Of a stretch of DNA of 64,000 nucleotides, positions 33,003-43,509 are shown piece by piece; position 1 is the first letter of the stretch, and each line of letters opens with the position of its first letter. The position numbers and the translations under genes are program-made. The notes beneath the pieces are model-generated. The model did not search any database and was not told where the DNA came from. It saw only the letters and a program-made list of their open reading frames with translations. Location: positions 42,639,301 through 42,703,300 of the forward strand of contig JAOANR010000008.1 of the NCBI GenBank assembly GCA_030278955.1, in the 5' to 3' direction. The DNA comes from Hygrophila difformis. Taxonomy: Eukaryota; Streptophyta; Magnoliopsida; Lamiales; Acanthaceae.

Positions 33003-33862
33003 CATAATGATCAGACTCTTATGCCGCGACAGTATATTGTGACCGTGCGCGTTTTATTTTACTTGGTGGGAATGGGAAGATCCGGCATGCTTTGCCTGAA
33101 GGAATTAAGAAGTGCATGGTCGGAGATTGTTGAGAATGTGCAGCCCGGTTTGTGCCGCGGTATGTGTGCCCCCAATGCCTTGCGCACGAACACGGTGGAC
33201 ATTTCTACCACTGCATGGCAAGTAGGGCATGGGTTCATATTCTTTATCTAATACAGCCATGGAGCCTTATATGGTAGTGGAGAAAGGCATCAAGAATGAC
33301 GAGCTCGCAAGATCTCTAATTACTCTAATGTGCGTAAAGGTGTGTCTCCTGCCAGTTGATGACCACTGGCATTAACACAATCTTTGTAGGCGTTTTAGAA
33401 GCAGATTCTCGGAAGGATGGCACCTTTAAAATTCTTGTAGTCGTGCTTCCAACAATCTGCTTCTAAAATACCTATAAAGCTTGTCTTAATGCCCATTGGT
33501 CAACGAATGGGAGGGTACACACCTTTACGCACATTAGGGTCATTCGAGGTCTTACGAGCTCGTCATTCTGGATGCCTTTCTCCACTACCATGTAAGGCTC
33601 GATCACTGTAGTAGATAAAAGATATGAACCCATGCCCTTCTTGCCATGCAGTGGGAGAAATGTCCACCATGTTTGTGGGAAAGGCATTGGGGGCACACAT
33701 GCCACGGCAGAAGCCGGGGTGATCATTCTCGACAATCTCCGACCATGCACTTCTTAATTCCTTCTGACAATAAATGTCGGATCATATCATTCCCAATAGG
33801 TAGAAAATAAAATGTGCACGGGCACAGTATCCTGCCGCGGGCCAGGAGCATTGATCATTATG
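33003..33862. repeat. Long inverted repeat P3
   Basis: Arms of about 410 bp (33003-33410 and 33449-33862) around a short centre near 33430. Both arms encode a similar unrecognised peptide (AWSEIVEN; RGMCAPNA; TAWQ-GHGFI), read plus on the left arm and minus on the right. Part of it (GTGGACATTTCTACCACT and neighbours) recurs in P6. Confidence 0.85.
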
Positions 33863-34087
33863 CGTGCCAAGAATATGCCGTAGCAGCCCGCCAGCTAGCT
33901 CTCACGATATAAATAGGTAGTAGGAAAGCCGGGATTGCTGTTTGTGATGTTGTGGCCTCTCTAGATGCAGGAGGCTATGTTCGAAGCAGGCAACGTTGGC
34001 ACATTCCTGTGATGAGGCACAACACATAGTCGAGCAGCATCGGCATGTGGAAGCATGCATCCAGAATGACCTTTTTGACAAATACAT
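33863..34087. other. Spacer between P3 and P4
   Basis: A non-palindromic stretch. The region around 33830-34025 is related to 35820-35965 (shared GATCATTATGCGTGCCAAGA and GGCAACGTTGGCACAT), so spacers are also repeated within the cluster. Confidence 0.5.
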
Positions 34088-34625
34088 ACCTGAATACAAT
34101 AGTTAGTATTTTATCCAGATTACCTTGTGCACTATTGTCGTGCTATGATCATCTTTGTAGATGGTTTTATTTGCGTACTGCATCAGCAACCGCGCTGCCC
34201 TGTACCCTCCATAATGTGTCCAAACGAACACTAATTTTTTGTTGGGATGGGATTTTTCAGAGAGGAGCAACACGTTCTTCTGGACAGGGTTTTGTGAGCA
34301 CCAAGACAAGTTAATTATTATTGCTGCATGAGGAATGTGTTCAAGGTAATAATTAACTTGTACACATTTCACATGCAGCATTAATGATTGTCTCTGGCAT
34401 GGTGCGCACAAAACTCGAGCCCAAAGAATATGCCGTGTTGTCGTCTCTGAAAATCCCATTCCAACAAAAAATTAGTGTTCGTTTGGACACATTACGGAGA
34501 GTACAGGGCAACGCGGTTGCTGATGCATTACGCAAATAAAACCATTTACAAAGATTATCAAAGCATGAGAAATGTGTACAAGTTAAGCTGGCTAAAAATT
34601 ATTGATTGTTTTCAGGTTGTATGTG
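34088..34625. repeat. Long inverted repeat P4
   Basis: Arms of about 230-270 bp centred near 34340. Both arms contain variants of CAGCAACCGCG / CGCGGTTGCTG and a shared peptide reading (LDTLRRVQGNAVADAL on the right arm). The source gene is not recognised. Confidence 0.8.
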
Positions 34626-34906
34626 TCAGTAACGACATTCACTGCTGCCTGATCAAACACACCGATATCGGCTGAGTATGTGTTGTGCCATACTCAGAGC
34701 TGTGCGAACGTTGTGTGCTTACAACACAATCTTCCTGCATTTAGTAGATGCAGCATCATTTCATGCAGTTTTCTTTGTTTGGCACAGAGCTCCCCGTGCA
34801 TCATCATGCTCGGGCCGTTTCGAGAAGGTAACACTTACCGCGAGCACGAGACCAACTGTACGGAAATATATTCAGTCATTTGAGGCGCGAGTCCAATTGG
34901 CGCGTT
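34626..34906. other. Spacer between P4 and P5
   Basis: Balanced base composition, no recognised gene. Short overlapping open frames exist in several phases and none is convincing. Confidence 0.4.
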
Positions 34907-35662
34907 GCAACGATCGGCCGGCGAGTTAGATGAGGTTGTGGTGTGGGGTGAAATGCTTTGGCGTTCGGACGAGGGGACAAGAATAAGGATGTACTCCACT
35001 GATGGACAATTAGTCCTGGGCTCTTCGAAACATCTTCAGCATTCTTATGACGCGAATGCTCAAACTCTTTCCCAACTTCAGGTATGCAGGAGACAATGAT
35101 CTTCGGCGAGGTTTTGGGTAACTGCTTCGCCCTCACGCTACTTGGCATGTTCTCTCGCGTCGACGTCCGTATGGAGGAATATTGCAGCCGGTCGTCCTTA
35201 GCCCACTTTTCCATTAATCTGCATGGCCCGGAATTTCTAGATTGCCCCATATGTTTTGGTGAAATCTAGAAAAACCAACATTTCATACCTGAACTTGGCA
35301 TGAGTGGATTTCACCAAAACATATCGGGCAATCTAGAACTTTCGGGTCATGCAGATTAATGGAGAAGTGGGCTAAGGACGACCCGCTGCAATATTCCTCC
35401 ATACGGATGTCGACGCGAGAAAACATGCCAAGTAGCGTGAGGGCGAAGCTGTTATCCAAAACCTCGCCGAACAGCATGGTCGCATGTATACCTGAAGTTG
35501 GCAGAGTTTGAGCATTTTCTACATAAGAAATGCTGAAGAAATTTTGGATCGTCGAGGAGTAATTGTACATCAGTGGACGACCCGATTCTCCATGGCCCTT
35601 AGTCGGAACGCCGAAGGACGTCGTCCCACACCGCATCCTCCTCTTCCTCGGTATCCGATTGT
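34907..35662. repeat. Long inverted repeat P5
   Basis: Arms of about 355 bp centred near 35285. The right arm read on the minus strand and the left arm read on the plus strand both give FALTLLGMFSRVD-RMEEYC ... SSLAHFSINLH ... LDCPICFGEI. This looks like a captured coding exon of unknown identity. Confidence 0.85.
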
Positions 35663-35968
35663 TAGCGGATTGCCTGAAGGCATCAGAGAGTGATGGTCAC
35701 TAATCGTCCCACCTGTACAGAGATTATATGTAAAAGCCTTAAGAAATGTTGGAGTGGGCAGCCTTAAGAAATGTTCACCATGTTCGTGCGAAAGGCATTA
35801 GGGGCGCACATGTAGAAACTAAAACACGCCCGGCCACAATATCCTGTCGCGAGCCCCAGGAATACTGATCATTATGCGTGCCAAGAATACACCGTAGCAG
35901 CCACCCAGCATGCTATCAGAAGGTATTAATAGGCAACGTTGGCACATGGCTGGGACGGGGCACAACAT
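35663..35968. other. Spacer between P5 and P6
   Basis: Includes a diverged copy of the P3-P4 spacer (35820-35965). No gene recognised. Confidence 0.5.
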
Positions 35969-36944
35969 GGAAGTTGGAGACCAAGGCTGTTCTCCTTGCC
36001 TGACAGTTCCAGACTATTGAGGTTATGGAAATAGAAATTATCTTTCCATTTTATGAACTCTTCTTCCCAAGTGAGAGGCATGCTGGCTGGCGCTATAATT
36101 GCAGGCCGACAGTTTGATAATACCTTTTAAGTAGGTTTCAATGAATACAATGGTTAAACGGGTTTACCCCGTGCCTGGAGTATGGGAAATAATGCAGAGG
36201 ACGGACCAAAGCCTTGCGCACGAACATGGTGGACATTTCTACCACTACAGTACGGGACAGGGTTGGGTGGATATATATCATCTAGTGCAGCGATGGAGCC
36301 TTACACGGTAGTGGATAAGTCGAATACATGATGGGGCAGTGCAAACTACGCCAATCAGCATGAATCATCTAAAAGTTCTGCAAGAAAAGATCTCACACAC
36401 AGCTCTGGGATTAACTGCTGCGACATCTTGTGAGAAAAATGCTAAAAATACCCAACTGCAGCAATTGATCAAGATCACACACAGCTAATCCATTTGGAAA
36501 AGCCATTCTTTGGTGTAAGAGATATTTTCTTGCAGAACTTCTAAATGATTAATGCTGATTGGCATAACATGCACTGCCCCATCATGTATTCGACTTATCC
36601 ACTACCGTGTAAGGCTCCATCGCTGCACTAGACAAAATATATCCACCCAACCCTGTCCCGTACTGTAGTGGTAGAAATGTCCACCATCTTCGTGCGCAAG
36701 GCTTTGGTCCGTCCTCTACATTATTTCCCATACTCCAGGCACGGGGTAAACCCGTTTAACCATTGTATTCATTGAAACCTACTTAAAAGGTATTATCAAA
36801 CTGTCGGCCTGCAATTATAGCGCCAGCCAGCATGCCTCTCACTTGGGAAGAAGAGTTCAGAAAATGGAAAGATAATGTCTATTTCCATAACCTCAACAGT
36901 ATGGAACGGTCAGGCAAGGAGAACAGCCTTGGTCTCCAACTTCT
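35969..36944. repeat. Long inverted repeat P6
   Basis: The largest of the cluster, with arms of up to about 480 bp centred near 36457. The outer parts of the arms carry the same remodeller-like fragment as P2, and the inner parts carry the segment shared with P3. P6 could be the ancestral unit from which P2 and P3 were separated, or a fusion of them. Confidence 0.85.
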
Positions 36945-37020
36945 AACTGGGGGTAGACAATGGAACAAGGACACGATTCAAATGGTGAAATTATACTCAT
37001 GGAACACAGAGAGTAGCATT
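36770..37020 (+). pseudogene. Second remodeller-like fragment (P6 right arm)
   Basis: Translation gives TIVFIETYLK, then, after a frameshift, MPLTWEEEFRKWKDN, YFHNLNSMERSGKENS, LGLQLLTGGRQ and MVKLYSWNTESS. It is more complete than P2 at its C-terminal end (SGKEN reads through without a stop). The match with CLASSY-type SNF2 proteins is the same as for P2 and equally unverified. The left arm (minus, 36,170 down to 35,969) mirrors it. Confidence 0.6.
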
Positions 37021-37380
37021 TAGTAATTTTTAATAAATTTTTAATAAATTTAATAAATTCAATAAATTTTTATATTTTTAATAAATTTAATAATAAATTT
37101 TAATAAATTTAATAAATTTTAATAAATTTTAATAAATTTATAATAAATTATAACTTATAATAAATTTTAATAAATTTTAAAAAATTTTTATACATTCCCT
37201 ATTAAATTTTTAATAAATTTAATAAATTTATATTTAATAATCAATAGTGTGTATTAATTTTTTTTATAAAATTATAAAATAATTTTAATGTTTATTATAA
37301 TTATAAAATAATTATATTAGCATTAATTAAAATACTAATCATAATATTTGCATTGTACGAAAAAAATAAATTGTTTACTG
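37021..37380. repeat. AT-rich low-complexity stretch
   Basis: Mostly runs of AATAAATTT variants with very low GC. It separates the inverted-repeat cluster from the 3' end of the Ulp1-like gene. No gene is visible. Confidence 0.8.
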
Positions 37381-37408
37381 AGCATCTACGTAATGTGGAT
37401 ATGTACAA

Positions 37409-38647
37409 TCATGGCGAGTCCAAATCGGGGAACTCGACAACTTCGAACTGCGTAGGTAGGGGCGGATCCGGCAATCGGAACATGCCGGGCTGACGTACAT
37501 CTGCGCTGAAACGCCATACCTGATATGCTTGATATTCTCGCGTCCGTTTTGGGCTGAAGCGGTATCTTCTTAAGTCGGGGAATTTGCCCTCCACAATGTA
37601 CTTGGCGGTCAAGAGTGCAAGCGGGCCACATGAGGAGCTGTCGCTCTGCTTGATGACAGTATCTTCTTCCGGAAGGGAGATGTCCCAGGTCTCGCGGTAT
37701 GGAAGATCGGGCCGATGCTGGTAGTATCCGGTATGCTGGAGCAGCAATGGAATGATGGTGCACAATGGCCCGAGGTCTTCCAACCAGGCTACAAACAACT
37801 GCTCCTTCTCGGGTGTCTGAGCATCACTGGGCGTGCATAGGCTGCCATGGAAGAATATCGTCCGGCTGTCCAATCGGATCCGGACGATGGCCCAGTTCTG
37901 TCGGATGTGCCATGGGCATATGACCTGTTGCGAACCCACTGTATGGTAAAGTAGTGCACGGGAACATTCAGTTTCGTAATCAACAAATAGAGCATCCACT
38001 TACCTCGTCCAACTCCGCCCAATGTGCAGTCGAACCCCACTGTGGTCTTCCACCAACTATATACTGCGACAACTCCTGTATTTTTTTTTCGTCAAACAGA
38101 GGCTTCTTGATGGTCTCGTCCTAGCAATCACGCAACAGCCCCGACTGTGTAAAAGCAAAAACAAAATATAATAATGACCCATAAGGGCCTACCATTTTTC
38201 CAACGATTGAGTAAATTCAACAAACTGAGATCAACTTTGAACAAAACACACTTACCAGGAACGCGCAATCCATCAAGACATACTTGGGCCCCGTCTGTCG
38301 CGGCATGCAGTTGATGAAGCGTGGCTTGAACTGCATAATACCTAGGTATGCGTCCATGTGCTGCAAATTATAGGGATCATTAATTTATTTAAAGTGCACA
38401 ATTATTATTAGACCGGATATATTAAAATAATTTCCTACGTAGTACATGATAATTATTATTATTATTTAAAAGTGCCCTCGATTACTATATAAACACATTA
38501 TAATAAGATGACACTATATATGTTCCTGTGTGTAATGCATAATTCATCGGCAAAACGGAGAACTCACAGTGTCATCCAGAAAAAAGGTATCGAGACACCA
38601 ATTCTGAAACCAGCGGGAGTTTGCGGCCTCGGATGTACTGATGCACC
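37409..38647 (-). pseudogene. Ulp1/C48 cysteine-protease-like gene, four visible exons
   Basis: Minus strand. Exons inferred from splice sites and frame: 38647-38568, 38360-38256, 38144-38004 and 37924-37409 (stop TGA at 37411-37409). Joined, they read ...NWCLDTFFLDDT | HMDAYLGIMQFK ... | ... AHWAELDE | VICPWHIRQNWAIVR ... QSDSSSCGPLALL. This matches the layout of Ulp1-like (SUMO-protease family) proteins, with the catalytic Cys in the SSCG motif and the preceding Gln kept. The usual His of HW is Asn (QNW) and the usual Asp of DS is His (HGS), so hydrolysis is doubtful. A TAG lies in the third exon (after RDC). The 5' exons are missing or beyond the Athila LTR. Such genes are known in some MULEs (Kaonashi/CUMULE types), which fits the transposase at 28.5-31.1 kb. 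Confidence 0.7.
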
Positions 38648-38743
38648 CTGTAAAACCACATTTAAATAAGCTTAAATTTTGTTAAAACGAACCTAAATTG
38701 CATGCATGAGACCCTATTTTACTGCTTTTTAGTTTATATTTCA

Positions 38744-40541
38744 TGTGATTTGTAAATATTAATAAGACCGGTTAAATTGAGCTTATCCGAGTCCAATTTA
38801 CCTTGTTTTATGCTTAATAATAAGACTTTGGCAATTCTAATACATTGCAATGATGTTTCAGGCATTAAAATGAATAAAGAAGATGTTCGGAGGACAAAAA
38901 ATGTCAAATTCGGAATTTTCAACACTGGAAAAAGCTCCAGAATGCGCCACATAGGCATGGCGGTGCCTAAAATCATGCTCAGGCGCCACATCAGGCGCCG
39001 CATCAACACTTAGGAAAATTTCGGATGGAAAAAGCTTCAGGATGCGCCGCACCTTCTTGGTGGCGCATAAAATGCCCTCCAGGCGCCACTTTTTGCGCCG
39101 CGGGGTGAATTTTAGGAAATTGTCAGAATGCACCGAACCTTCTTGGTGGCGCCGAAAACCTCTTCCGAGCGCCACTTTTTGCGCCACAGTCGCGGTTGGG
39201 CAGTTTTCTAACCTCCCGAACTCGGTTTTAAACGCGGTTTTTCGTCATTTCTTCATATCCAGACTCATAATATTCGACTGAAACTCTCTGAAAACATATT
39301 CCAATGGGAGAAGAAGGCCAGAAACACAGAATCAAGCCGGAGGAATTGGCCAGAAATGCTGTCTGATCGAGTTCTTCCTATCATAGGTGTTGCCTTTCTT
39401 TTTCTTGCTTTGTAATGAATTGAATTTGCCTCTAAATGTAATCTGCTATTATGTTTCAAATTTTTAGACGGATTTCTACATTGTTCGTGTTAGAAGTGTT
39501 CTAGAACGGGAGTTCAGAATCACTTTGAAGTATGAATTTATCTTTTTATGGAAGTAATATAATATGTCGCTGTTTATGTTGTAATCTGGATTAATCTGTA
39601 ATGCTGTTAGAATTTGAATTAGGATTATATATTGTCTGCTTAAAATTGATCGATGATTGTGTTTTAGTAGGAATCTGGAATCTACAATTTTAATCTGCTA
39701 AATTTAATATGATCGATCAATCTGTCTAAATCTGCATTAATTTAATCTGGCAAAATATCAATCTGTTCACATTCTAAATTTAGTATTAAAATCCAGTTTA
39801 CCATGTTTTATTATTATTTTACCATAATTGTTAAATTATTTACACTGTTCTGCATAATTAAATGTTAGAATCCAATTCTGTGACTTCTGCTTTGCTAAAT
39901 CGGGAGATAAAAAGTAGAATTAATATTTTAGTACCGGAATTGGGAATGAATTACATTATAAATGGATTCTGGCATGTGCACAATGATTTGGGAAATGAAA
40001 AGTGTCTTTTAATTGCTATAGGAAAATTTGTATGCTTGGGAAAGACTCAATTTAGGCCTAGAATAATGATTGCAGAATGTTAGATAATTTAATCAGCTTC
40101 CATGAAATCCGTTTAAGCATAATTTGAACTGTAGAAGATTACAATATTTTTAATCTTTATAAAATAATTAATTTTAAGAAATTGATCTTTTTAGACATTG
40201 GAAAATGCTAAATCAATATGCAATTTCTATTTTATATAATGATGGCAATATTTAAAATATTACAAGCATCTCCCATTTATATTTTTATTAATCAAAATTT
40301 TTAACTTGCTTTATTTTAAAATTTAATGTCACTATTTTTAATTTAATCACCATTAGAATTAATCAAAATCTTTTTAAATATATAAAGTATAATTAATGAA
40401 CTTAAAAACAATAAAAATCTTCTCCGGAATGAAATAATATTCTGAAATTCCCTGTGGCTCGACCCGATATTCACCGGTTTTTATTACTTGATGACAACCA
40501 TCCGCTTGTGGTAAAATATGAGTAGTGAAAATCACCCATCA
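38744..40541 (+). repeat. 5' LTR of Athila-type element J (left end approximate)
   Basis: The right end is set by ...CACCCATCA just before the primer-binding site. The left end (TGTGATTTG at 38744) is a guess, as no second LTR of J is in the window. The LTR contains three ~100-bp units rich in GCGCC/GGCGC around 38935-39190 (CTTCTTGGTGGCGC in two of them). No gene is visible. Short open frames here are shadows. Confidence 0.55.
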
Positions 40542-40547
40542 AGTTTT

Positions 40548-40565
40548 TGGCGCCGTTGCCGGGGA
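40548..40565 (+). other. Primer-binding site of element J
   Basis: TGGCGCCGTTGCCGGGGA, six bases after the LTR end, is complementary to the 3' end of a plant tRNA-Asp and is the usual Athila primer site. It fixes the element's strand and the LTR boundary. Confidence 0.85.
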
Positions 40566-40677
40566 ATTTGTTGTGAACTTTTAATTGTTTTTAGTTTATT
40601 AATTAAAATTTATTAAGGTAAATATTAATTTAACTGTTGCTTATTTTATTTTATTTTATTTTTATTTAATATTTGCA

Positions 40678-42165
40678 GTGCGAAGCAAACAGGCAGAAAT
40701 AGCTTATGATCCTAAAATTGAGCGTACTCTTCGAGCTATTAGATTAGGGAAACGTACCTGCTCAGTTGGAATTTTTAATTAATTTATCCTCTGATGAAGA
40801 AAACTATTCTCCAACGACTGGAGTTTCAACAATTCAAACTAATCAATTAGCTGCTCAGTTCAATAGGTTAAACATGGCAACAAATAACGATAATGATCAG
40901 GGTAATAATGGAGGTAACGGTGGTGACTTGGAACACGATGATCAAGCTGAAATGACCATTGAAGAACACTTACAAGGAACTAGTGGGAATCTGCTTAATA
41001 GAACTCCAAGGCCAGATGTAGATGCTTTAAGTTTTACCCTTCAGCCTGCACTAATCACAATGGTTCAAGCTAATCAATATAATGGAGCACCTACTAATGA
41101 TGCTGTAGAACACATAAGAAACTTTCTGGACTATTGTGACACAGTGAAAATAAATGGTGTTACTAGTGATGAAATTAAGTTGAGATTGTTTTCGTTTTCA
41201 CTCAGAGATAAAGCTAAAACTTGGTATAACTCACTTCAATTAAGGGATGTTACTACTTGGGATAAAATGTTAGAAGCTTTCTTAGAACAATTCTTCCCAC
41301 CATCCAAGGTTTTAGAATTGCAAGAAAAAATCAAAGAATTTGTACAAGATGAGGGTGAAACTCTACTTGAAGCATGGGATGGATACAACACCTTATTGGC
41401 GAGATGTCCGAATCATGGCTTTGAAGATTAGCAGCAGATGCACTTCTTTTACAATGGGTTGATTGATCACTAGAGGAATTTGTTGGATGCAGCGGCTGGA
41501 GATTCTTTTCTATCTATAGGACCTTATAGAGCTAAGGAAATCATAGAGAAAAAGATTTCTAACATGAAAAAATTTCCTGGTAAGAAAAATGCTAGAAACA
41601 AAACAAAAGGAGGAATCTATGAGGTAGAAAAGGCAGATGCTATAGATTCTAAGTTAGATGCTTTGATGAGGGAGGTTTCTACGCTTAAGAAAGGTCAAGC
41701 TAAAGTTGTGAGATGCGGTATTTATCATGGACCTCACGAGTCATCAGCCTGTCACCTGCTCGATCAAGGACTTCAAGAGACTATGCAGTGTGAGGGGACT
41801 GAGGAGCAAGTGGAGGATGTGAACTACATGGGAAATAGGCAGCAAAACTACAACCAAAACCGTCCTCAAAACCAAAACTTCTATCCAAACCAAAATTCTC
41901 AATTTCAACAAAACACCTACCCACAAAACAACCGTCAACCTTACCCTCAAAACCAAAATCAGAATTACCCAAATCAAAATTTTCAAAACTAGAATCAGAA
42001 CCAAAACTTTAATCAGAACAGAAATCAAAATCAACCTTTTTACCCTAACCAACAGTCTAGGAACTTTCAACCTCAACAACAACTGCAACAAAACCACGGA
42101 GGTGATGAGGTCAATTTAAAAGAGTTAATGAACACAATCGTGTCTCAACAACAAACATTCAGCAA
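40678..42165 (+). pseudogene. Athila-type gag of element J, broken
   Basis: Starts near GTGCGAAGCAAACAG (VRSKQAEIAYDPKIERT), where the original ATG may be lost, then changes frame before 40766. The Gag core reads DALSFTLQPALITMVQ ... NFLDYCDTVKINGV ... FFPPSKVLELQEKI. In-frame TAG codons are at 41429-41431 (after GFED, where related proteins have Trp), 41471-41473 and 41990-41992. A Gln/Asn-rich tail (NQNQNYPNQNF) precedes a frameshift at about 42160. A CxxH-type zinc motif (YHGPHESSACHLLDQ) sits before the tail. Non-functional, but the family assignment (Athila clade of Ty3/gypsy) is clear. Confidence 0.82.
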
Positions 42166-43509
42166 ATGCAAGCCTCAATGAGAAATTTAGAAGTTCAAGT
42201 TGGTCAAATTGCTAGGGATACCTCAAATAGACAGCAAGGAACACTACCAAGCATGCCTGATCCTAATCCAAAAGAGCAATGTAAAGCAATCACTTTAAGG
42301 AATAAAAAGGAACTGCCTAATCCTTACCCTACCTTAGATGATCCAGAGGTTTTAGCTGATGCTGTAGATGATCAAAGTGAGGATACAGAGGAAGAAAGTC
42401 GGCATAAAAACACTGATGAGCTTAAGGAGAGTGAGAAACTCAGAGTTGAACAGGATAAGGATAAAGGAAAGTCTATTGTCCCAGTTAAGCCGTACCGGCC
42501 ACCTATTCCATATCCACAGCGTCTTAAAAAGGCTAAGGAAGATAAAGATTATGCTAAATTCTTAGGAGTCTTTAAGAATTTAAGAATTGATATCCCTTTT
42601 TCTGATGCCATTGCACAAATGCCCGTGTATGCTAAGTTCTTAAAAGAAATTCTATCAAAAAAGAGGAGTGTTGATGATGAAGAGAAAGTGACATTGACAG
42701 GGGAATGCAGTGCAATCCTACGAAGAAGGCAACCTATTAAACAAAAAGATCCTGGGAGTTATACTATTCCGTGCATTATTGGCACTAAAGAATTCAACAA
42801 AGCTCTATGTGATCTCGGGTCTAGTATTAATCTGATGCCTTTACATGTCTTTAGAGAACTAGGAGTAGGAGTTGTAAAGCCTACTAGGATGCAGCTACAG
42901 CTTGCTGATAGGTCTATTAGGACTCCTTTAGGCATTGTAGAAGACGTTCCTGTTCAAGTAGAGAGCTTCATCTTCCCTGTCGACTTTGTTGTTCTTGATA
43001 TGGAAAAAGACATTGATATTCCTCTGATTTTAGGTAGACCATTTCTGCAAACTGGGAGGGCTATGGTTGATATGGATGATGGTAAAATTACACTGAAAGT
43101 AGGTAATGAACAAGTGTCGTTTGACATTTCTAAGACAACTAAAACACAACACGCTAGTTCTGACACCTACCCGTGTAATAGAATGACAGCTATCTATCAG
43201 GAGGACGAGGTGATTGAGAGAGAGTTCCTTGCTAGACATGATCCCTATAGGAAATTTGAGCAGTTAGTGGAGAGTTGTGATGACTTAGCTGAAAGTAAGT
43301 GTGAGGGAGGATTACCTGTGCAAGTAGCACGTGCGATAGAAGAGTCTAAGTTAGTCCCGTCTGTTGAAAAGCCACCTACATTGACATTGAAGGAGCTGCC
43401 ATCACATTTGAGGTATGTTTTTCTTGGCGAGAATGATACTTTACATGTTATTGCAAGTAATAAATTAAATGATGATCAATTAAATGCATTTAACCCAAGT
43501 GTTGAGTAA
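42166..43509 (+). CDS. Athila-type Gag tail and protease of element J
   Basis: 447 codons. The first ~150 are charged and link Gag to the protease (LRNKKELPNPYP; PVKPYRPPIPYPQRL). The aspartic protease follows: NKALCDLGSSINLMPLHVF with DLGSS as the active-site motif (residues ~215-235), and DIPLILGRPFL towards its end. A ~120-residue linker leads to RT. The frame ends at 43509 and RT continues after a frameshift overlap at about 43484-43509. DLGSS in place of DTGSS is common in plant non-chromoviral elements. Confidence 0.85.
   Translation: MQASMRNLEVQVGQIARDTSNRQQGTLPSMPDPNPKEQCKAITLRNKKELPNPYPTLDDPEVLADAVDDQSEDTEEESRHKNTDELKESEKLRVEQDKDKGKSIVPVKPYRPPIPYPQRLKKAKEDKDYAKFLGVFKNLRIDIPFSDAIAQMPVYAKFLKEILSKKRSVDDEEKVTLTGECSAILRRRQPIKQKDPGSYTIPCIIGTKEFNKALCDLGSSINLMPLHVFRELGVGVVKPTRMQLQLADRSIRTPLGIVEDVPVQVESFIFPVDFVVLDMEKDIDIPLILGRPFLQTGRAMVDMDDGKITLKVGNEQVSFDISKTTKTQHASSDTYPCNRMTAIYQEDEVIEREFLARHDPYRKFEQLVESCDDLAESKCEGGLPVQVARAIEESKLVPSVEKPPTLTLKELPSHLRYVFLGENDTLHVIASNKLNDDQLNAFNPSVE

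Noticed and set aside
32850..33251. 133-codon open frame as a separate gene
   Set aside because: It crosses the spacer into palindrome P3 and joins unrelated repeat segments. No recognised domain.
37021..37380. Replication origin or matrix-attachment region suggested by AATAAATTT runs
   Set aside because: Low-complexity AT richness alone is no evidence, and nothing else supports such a role.
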